Assembly: GCA_027032655.1 (NCBI GenBank)
Contig: JALVMZ010000221.1
Coordinates: 1-5,409, forward strand
Origin: Desulfobacteraceae bacterium
GTDB lineage: Bacteria > Desulfobacterota > DSM-4660 > Desulfatiglandales > JALVMZ01
Direction: 5' to 3'
DNA length: 5,409 bases
This document shows, piece by piece, positions 5,228 to 5,409 of the stretch (positions are counted from its first letter, which is position 1; every line of letters starts with the position of its first letter). Position numbers and translations under genes: made by a program. The notes beneath the pieces were generated by a model. It did no database searches, was not told the DNA's origin, and saw only the letters and a list, made by a program, of their open reading frames with translations.

Positions 5228-5263
5228 CCACCCATATAACATTCTTTGGGTGGGATTTGTCAA
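5228..5263 (-). promoter_or_regulatory. Predicted promoter of the biotin carrier gene with inverted repeat around its -10 box
   Basis: On the minus strand a perfect TTGACA (5263 to 5258) precedes a poor -10: TTATAT (5239-5234, spacer 18) or TGTTAT (5241-5236, spacer 16). The 7-bp inverted repeat CCACCCA (5228-5234) / TGGGTGG (5247-5253) brackets this -10 region with a 12-base gap, as an operator might. The predicted leader of about 60 bases would include the 5192-5210 palindrome. There is no T run after the repeat on either strand, so it does not look like a terminator. Confidence 0.45.
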
Positions 5264-5300
5264 GACTTATTCTCTAATAATTACTATTTTTATATTCAAT

Positions 5301-5409
5301 TCAATTGCATATTTTTTGTAACTCTTTTATCAGAACTTCCAGCCTGGGCCTTTTATTAATATCATGCACATCGATATATCTTATTATGCCCTTTTTATCT
5401 ATTATAAAC
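5301..5409 (-). CDS. C-terminal fragment of a probable peroxiredoxin / thioredoxin-fold (AhpC/TSA-Redoxin) protein, truncated by window
   Basis: The minus-strand frame enters from the right edge (first whole codon at 5408-5406) and ends at TGA (5303-5301), giving 35 residues. The visible part starts FIIDKKGIIRYIDV, the typical core strand pair after the cis-Pro of thioredoxin-fold peroxiredoxins (FLIDKxGxIRYxxV). It then has a short HDINKRP loop and an amphipathic C-terminal helix (LEVLIKELQKI). Such proteins reduce peroxides or act in thiol redox chemistry. The catalytic cysteines are outside the window, so the exact subfamily is unknown. It lies about 135 bases upstream of the biotin carrier gene on the same strand; no functional link to its neighbours is evident. 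Confidence 0.6.
   Translation of the reverse strand, partial: FIIDKKGIIRYIDVHDINKRPRLEVLIKELQKICN

Noticed and set aside
1..5409. Defence system, CRISPR array, mobile element or tRNA
   Set aside because: No direct-repeat array, transposase, integrase, terminal repeats or cloverleaf-forming sequence was seen; all genes are metabolic.

Overview
The window looks like part of a chromosome from an anaerobic bacterium that degrades acyl-CoA and aromatic compounds. A Syntrophus-like or other Desulfobacterota (deltaproteobacterial) lineage fits best. This is inferred from three things: ring-cleavage-pathway crotonases of the anaerobic benzoyl-CoA pathway, a two-subunit B12-dependent acyl-CoA mutase, and components of a Na+-pumping biotin-dependent decarboxylase. 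Base composition is moderately AT-rich, with heavy use of AGG/AGA Arg and ATA Ile codons. No rRNA, tRNA, CRISPR array, IS element or phage gene is visible, and coding density is high.

Layout. (i) 1-998, + strand: the 3' end of a gene resembling 6-oxocyclohex-1-ene-1-carbonyl-CoA hydrolase, an intergenic hairpin, then a complete crotonase-family gene, probably cyclohexa-1,5-diene-1-carbonyl-CoA hydratase. These are consecutive steps, in reverse order of action, of the lower benzoyl-CoA pathway. (ii) 1002-3117, - strand: a methylmalonyl-CoA mutase operon, large catalytic subunit first and separate B12-binding subunit second, converging on the hydratase gene with only 3 bases between stops. (iii) 3118-3265: a divergent control region with two overlapping promoters and two perfect inverted repeats. 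(iv) 3266-4881, + strand: the beta subunit (Na+ channel/decarboxylase) of a membrane biotin-dependent decarboxylase, then a small protein with a signal peptide, an extracytoplasmic domain and one C-terminal membrane helix that looks like an unusual gamma/delta (OadG-like) subunit. A strong terminator follows. (v) 4952-5164, - strand: a minimal 70-residue biotin carrier protein with a GTG start, preceded by a leader containing two inverted repeats. (vi) 5301-5409, - strand: the C-terminal end of a probable peroxiredoxin/thioredoxin-fold protein.

How they may work together. Benzoyl-CoA degradation yields a C7 dicarboxylic acyl-CoA and then glutaryl-/glutaconyl-CoA, whose decarboxylation to crotonyl-CoA in syntrophic and some other anaerobes is coupled to Na+ export. 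The beta, gamma-like and biotin carrier proteins supply the membrane and biotin parts of such a pump. The carboxyltransferase (alpha) subunit is not in the window. The divergent mutase makes (R)-methylmalonyl-CoA/succinyl-CoA interconversion the alternative partner: the pump could instead be a methylmalonyl-CoA decarboxylase making propionyl-CoA. The sequence here does not decide between the two substrates.

The most interesting points are the symmetric divergent operator/promoter between the mutase and the decarboxylase, the OadG-like subunit with an added extracytoplasmic domain, and the palindromic leader of the biotin carrier gene.
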